Shown in pieces: positions 5,976-7,844 of a stretch of DNA of 7,844 nt. The notes beneath the pieces are model-generated. The model saw only the letters and a program-made list of their open reading frames with translations. It did no database searches and was not told the DNA's origin. A program made the translations under genes and the position numbers. This stretch comes from Candidatus Merdenecus merdavium (lineage in GTDB: Bacteria; Bacillota; Clostridia; Lachnospirales; Lachnospiraceae): assembly GCA_018715425.1 (NCBI GenBank), contig DVLR01000009.1:1-7844 (forward strand), written 5' to 3'. Every line of letters begins with the position of its first letter. The first letter of the stretch is position 1.

Positions 5976-7172
5976 ATGAATAAATTAACATTTAAGCAAA
6001 AGCTTCTGTTGATTACATACGGTGGACTAGTCTTATTTTTCATCATTCATTTTGAATCCATTAGAAGCCTGCCTATGACCATTGGGAATATTTTAAGCCC
6101 ATTTCTCATTGGTGGAGTCCTGGCCTTTGTGTTGAATCAACCGACAGTATTCTTTAATAAACGATATAGTAAATTCATTAAAAATCCTAAATTAAGTAGG
6201 GGTTTAGCTATTTTAACAAGTTATATTCTATTGTTTGCAATTATTACAGGAGTCATTTTATTTGTCGTTCCAAAACTTGCCCTTAACATTTCAAATTTTG
6301 TTAAAAATTTAGGTAATTATATTGGACCAATAGAAACATGGGCTATAGAAACAGCAGATAAATATAATTTTCATAGTATTGATCCAGAAAAGGCATTTGA
6401 TAATTTAAAAGATAGTATTAGTAGTATTGCTAATTGGTTGATCCGATACCTATTAAATATGATTCCGCAAATCGTCACGTTAGCATCAGGTCTTGTATCA
6501 GCCCTGTATAAAGTTATTATAACTTTAGTGGTATCCATTAACTTATTGGCCGGAAAAGAAAGGCTTCTTAGTCAGGCTAAAAAGGTGGTATACGTCTATG
6601 TACCTAAAAAATGGGCTGTTCGAACAGAATATGTAGTTAGGTTATGCAGTGATATTTTTGGAAGGTACGTAGTAGGTCAAGTAACAGAAGCTTGCATTTT
6701 AGGGGGTCTATGCTACATTGGTATGAGATTCTTTAAGTTTGATTACGGTATATTGATCAGTACAGTTATTGCTATTACAGCTTTGGTTCCTATTGCAGGA
6801 GCTTGGATAGGAGGAGGTATTGCCTTTCTTCTTTTAGCTTTGATTTCTCCAATTAAAGCAGTATTATTTTTGATTTTCCTAAATATATTACAGCAATTAG
6901 AAAACAACTTGATCTATCCTAAGGTAGTAGGAGGGTCTATTGGACTGCCTGGAATATGGGTTATCTTTGCAGTAACTGCAGGTGGAGGATTCTTTGGATT
7001 ACCTGGAATCATGCTCAGTGTTCCTACCGTATCCGTTATTTATACACTTATTAAAAAAGATGTATTTAGAAAATATCCAGAAGTTTTAAAAAGTTTGGAT
7101 GAAGATAGAATCAAAGGGAGAAATGAATCATTAAAAAAGGATGAAATAAAAAAAGATATCCAGAAGGAATAA
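5976..7172 (+). CDS. AI-2E family transporter-like membrane protein (PerM/YtvI type, formerly UPF0118)
   Basis: This 398-residue integral membrane protein belongs to the AI-2E transporter family, whose members have been linked to autoinducer-2 export or to ion/proton antiport; the substrate here cannot be inferred. Hydrophobic segments lie near residues 12-26, 34-56, 76-98, 160-192, 235-250, 257-306 (two or three spans) and 323-357, matching the usual eight-helix plan, with an amphipathic region between spans three and four. Family landmarks are FGRYVVGQ (228-235), ALVPIAGAWIGG (269-280) and QQLENNLIYPKVVGG (306-320), followed by SIGLPGIW. The C-terminus (about 373-398) is a lysine/glutamate-rich cytoplasmic tail. 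The ATG is preceded by AAAGGA (5962-5967). A penicillin-binding protein gene starts 34 bp downstream with no terminator between, so cotranscription is likely. Family assignment is firm; function is not. Confidence 0.9.
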   Translation: MNKLTFKQKLLLITYGGLVLFFIIHFESIRSLPMTIGNILSPFLIGGVLAFVLNQPTVFFNKRYSKFIKNPKLSRGLAILTSYILLFAIITGVILFVVPKLALNISNFVKNLGNYIGPIETWAIETADKYNFHSIDPEKAFDNLKDSISSIANWLIRYLLNMIPQIVTLASGLVSALYKVIITLVVSINLLAGKERLLSQAKKVVYVYVPKKWAVRTEYVVRLCSDIFGRYVVGQVTEACILGGLCYIGMRFFKFDYGILISTVIAITALVPIAGAWIGGGIAFLLLALISPIKAVLFLIFLNILQQLENNLIYPKVVGGSIGLPGIWVIFAVTAGGGFFGLPGIMLSVPTVSVIYTLIKKDVFRKYPEVLKSLDEDRIKGRNESLKKDEIKKDIQKE

Positions 7173-7206
7173 CCATTTTTTAATAGAGTGTAAAAGGAGG
7201 CCCGTT

Positions 7207-7844
7207 GTGCAAGAGGAAACAAAATCTACAAATAATCAAAAGAAAAAAGAAAAGAGTACGAAAAAGAAGAAAAAAAACAGTGCACTGGTAGGAGCTGGAA
7301 AAGTGATTCGAATTTTCATGGCTACATTTACTATTATAATTGCCATAGCTACAGCAATTACAGTGCTCTATTACTTATATACTAGTTATGAGAAAGGTCC
7401 AACACCAGACCAATTGGTGAAGGAGTATTTTACATTATTATCAGAAGGTAAATACGATCAAATGTATGATTATTTATCGGACGAATCCATGTCTAATATA
7501 AGTAGACAAGATTATGTTACCAGGCATAAAAATATCTATACAGGTATTAAAGCTGAGAATCTTACATCTAATGTTACAGAAATAGAAGATAAGATGAATG
7601 CAAAAATAGTAACATTTGATACTTCTATGGATACGGTTGCAGGTAATATTTCTTTTACCAATCGCTTGCTTGTAAAGAAGAATTCAGATAACGTATATAA
7701 AATCGATTGGGACGATCATCTGATTTTTCCTTCTCTAACTGCTGATGCCAAAGTACAGCGTTTTGATCAGGAACCTGTGCGTGGTAATATATATGATAGA
7801 AATCACAATGCTATTGCTACATGGAGCAAATGTTTCCAAGTTGG
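7207..7844 (+). CDS. Class B penicillin-binding protein with MecA_N-type domain, 3'-truncated by the window edge
   Basis: These are the first 212 residues of a probable membrane-anchored peptidoglycan transpeptidase. Translation starts at GTG 7207, six bases after AAAAGGAGG (7192-7200); the overlapping TTG at 7205 is out of frame. A lysine-rich cytoplasmic N-terminus (12-24) is followed by one membrane anchor (about 31-57), a type II topology. Residues about 65-178 (PTPDQLVKEYFTLLSEGKYDQMYDYL onward) resemble the NTF2-like MecA_N domain found in PBP2a of Staphylococcus and in PBP3-like proteins of Bacillus and clostridia. VRGNIYDRNHNAIAT (191-205) is the typical start of the PBP dimerisation domain. 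The transpeptidase domain with its SxxK, SxN and KTG motifs would lie beyond the edge. The MecA_N fold is common in housekeeping PBPs, so it is not evidence of methicillin resistance. It follows the AI-2E family gene by 34 bp, probably in the same operon. Confidence 0.86.
   Translation, partial: MQEETKSTNNQKKKEKSTKKKKKNSALVGAGKVIRIFMATFTIIIAIATAITVLYYLYTSYEKGPTPDQLVKEYFTLLSEGKYDQMYDYLSDESMSNISRQDYVTRHKNIYTGIKAENLTSNVTEIEDKMNAKIVTFDTSMDTVAGNISFTNRLLVKKNSDNVYKIDWDDHLIFPSLTADAKVQRFDQEPVRGNIYDRNHNAIATWSKCFQV

Noticed and set aside
7207..7844. mecA-type methicillin resistance determinant
   Set aside because: The MecA_N-like domain is widespread in native class B PBPs of Firmicutes, and there is no SCCmec-like context or regulator.

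Overview
The window is about 7.8 kb of AT-rich DNA with strong GGAGG-type Shine-Dalgarno sites, TTG and GTG starts, and AT-rich sigma-A-like promoters. This fits a low-GC Firmicute, most likely an anaerobic clostridium. The genus cannot be fixed from the sequence alone; a trimeric molybdenum hydroxylase next to purine salvage is common in purine-fermenting Clostridia.

Layout, left to right. (1) The 3' part of pnp (polynucleotide phosphorylase) enters from the left edge on the + strand. It ends at a long hairpin that also serves the converging gene. (2) xpt (xanthine phosphoribosyltransferase) lies on the - strand. (3) A 249-bp divergent control region carries an xpt promoter facing left and a second promoter facing right, with several small repeats placed over them. 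(4) A tightly overlapping three-gene operon encodes a xanthine dehydrogenase-type molybdenum hydroxylase in the order FAD subunit, [2Fe-2S] subunit, molybdopterin subunit. It is closed by a strong intrinsic terminator. (5) After a 233-bp intergenic region (5743-5975: terminator, then promoter-like elements) come an AI-2E family (PerM/YtvI-like) membrane protein and, 34 bp later, the start of a class B penicillin-binding protein with a MecA_N-type domain. The latter runs off the right edge.

How the genes fit together. xpt and the dehydrogenase operon act on the same metabolite pool. Xpt returns xanthine to XMP using PRPP, whereas the molybdenum enzyme would oxidise or interconvert purines (hypoxanthine/xanthine/urate). 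Their divergent promoters share one short intergenic region, so coordinated or opposed control is plausible, but this is inferred from layout. pnp and the envelope pair (transporter-like protein plus PBP) look like unrelated neighbours.

No mobile element, CRISPR array, tRNA, rRNA or recognisable riboswitch was found. I saw no convincing undescribed system. The points most worth a second look are the repeats in the xpt/xdh control region, the absence of a purine riboswitch at xpt, the TTG start of the FAD subunit, a 12-bp in-frame tandem duplication in the Fe-S subunit, and the divergent FAD-binding motif.
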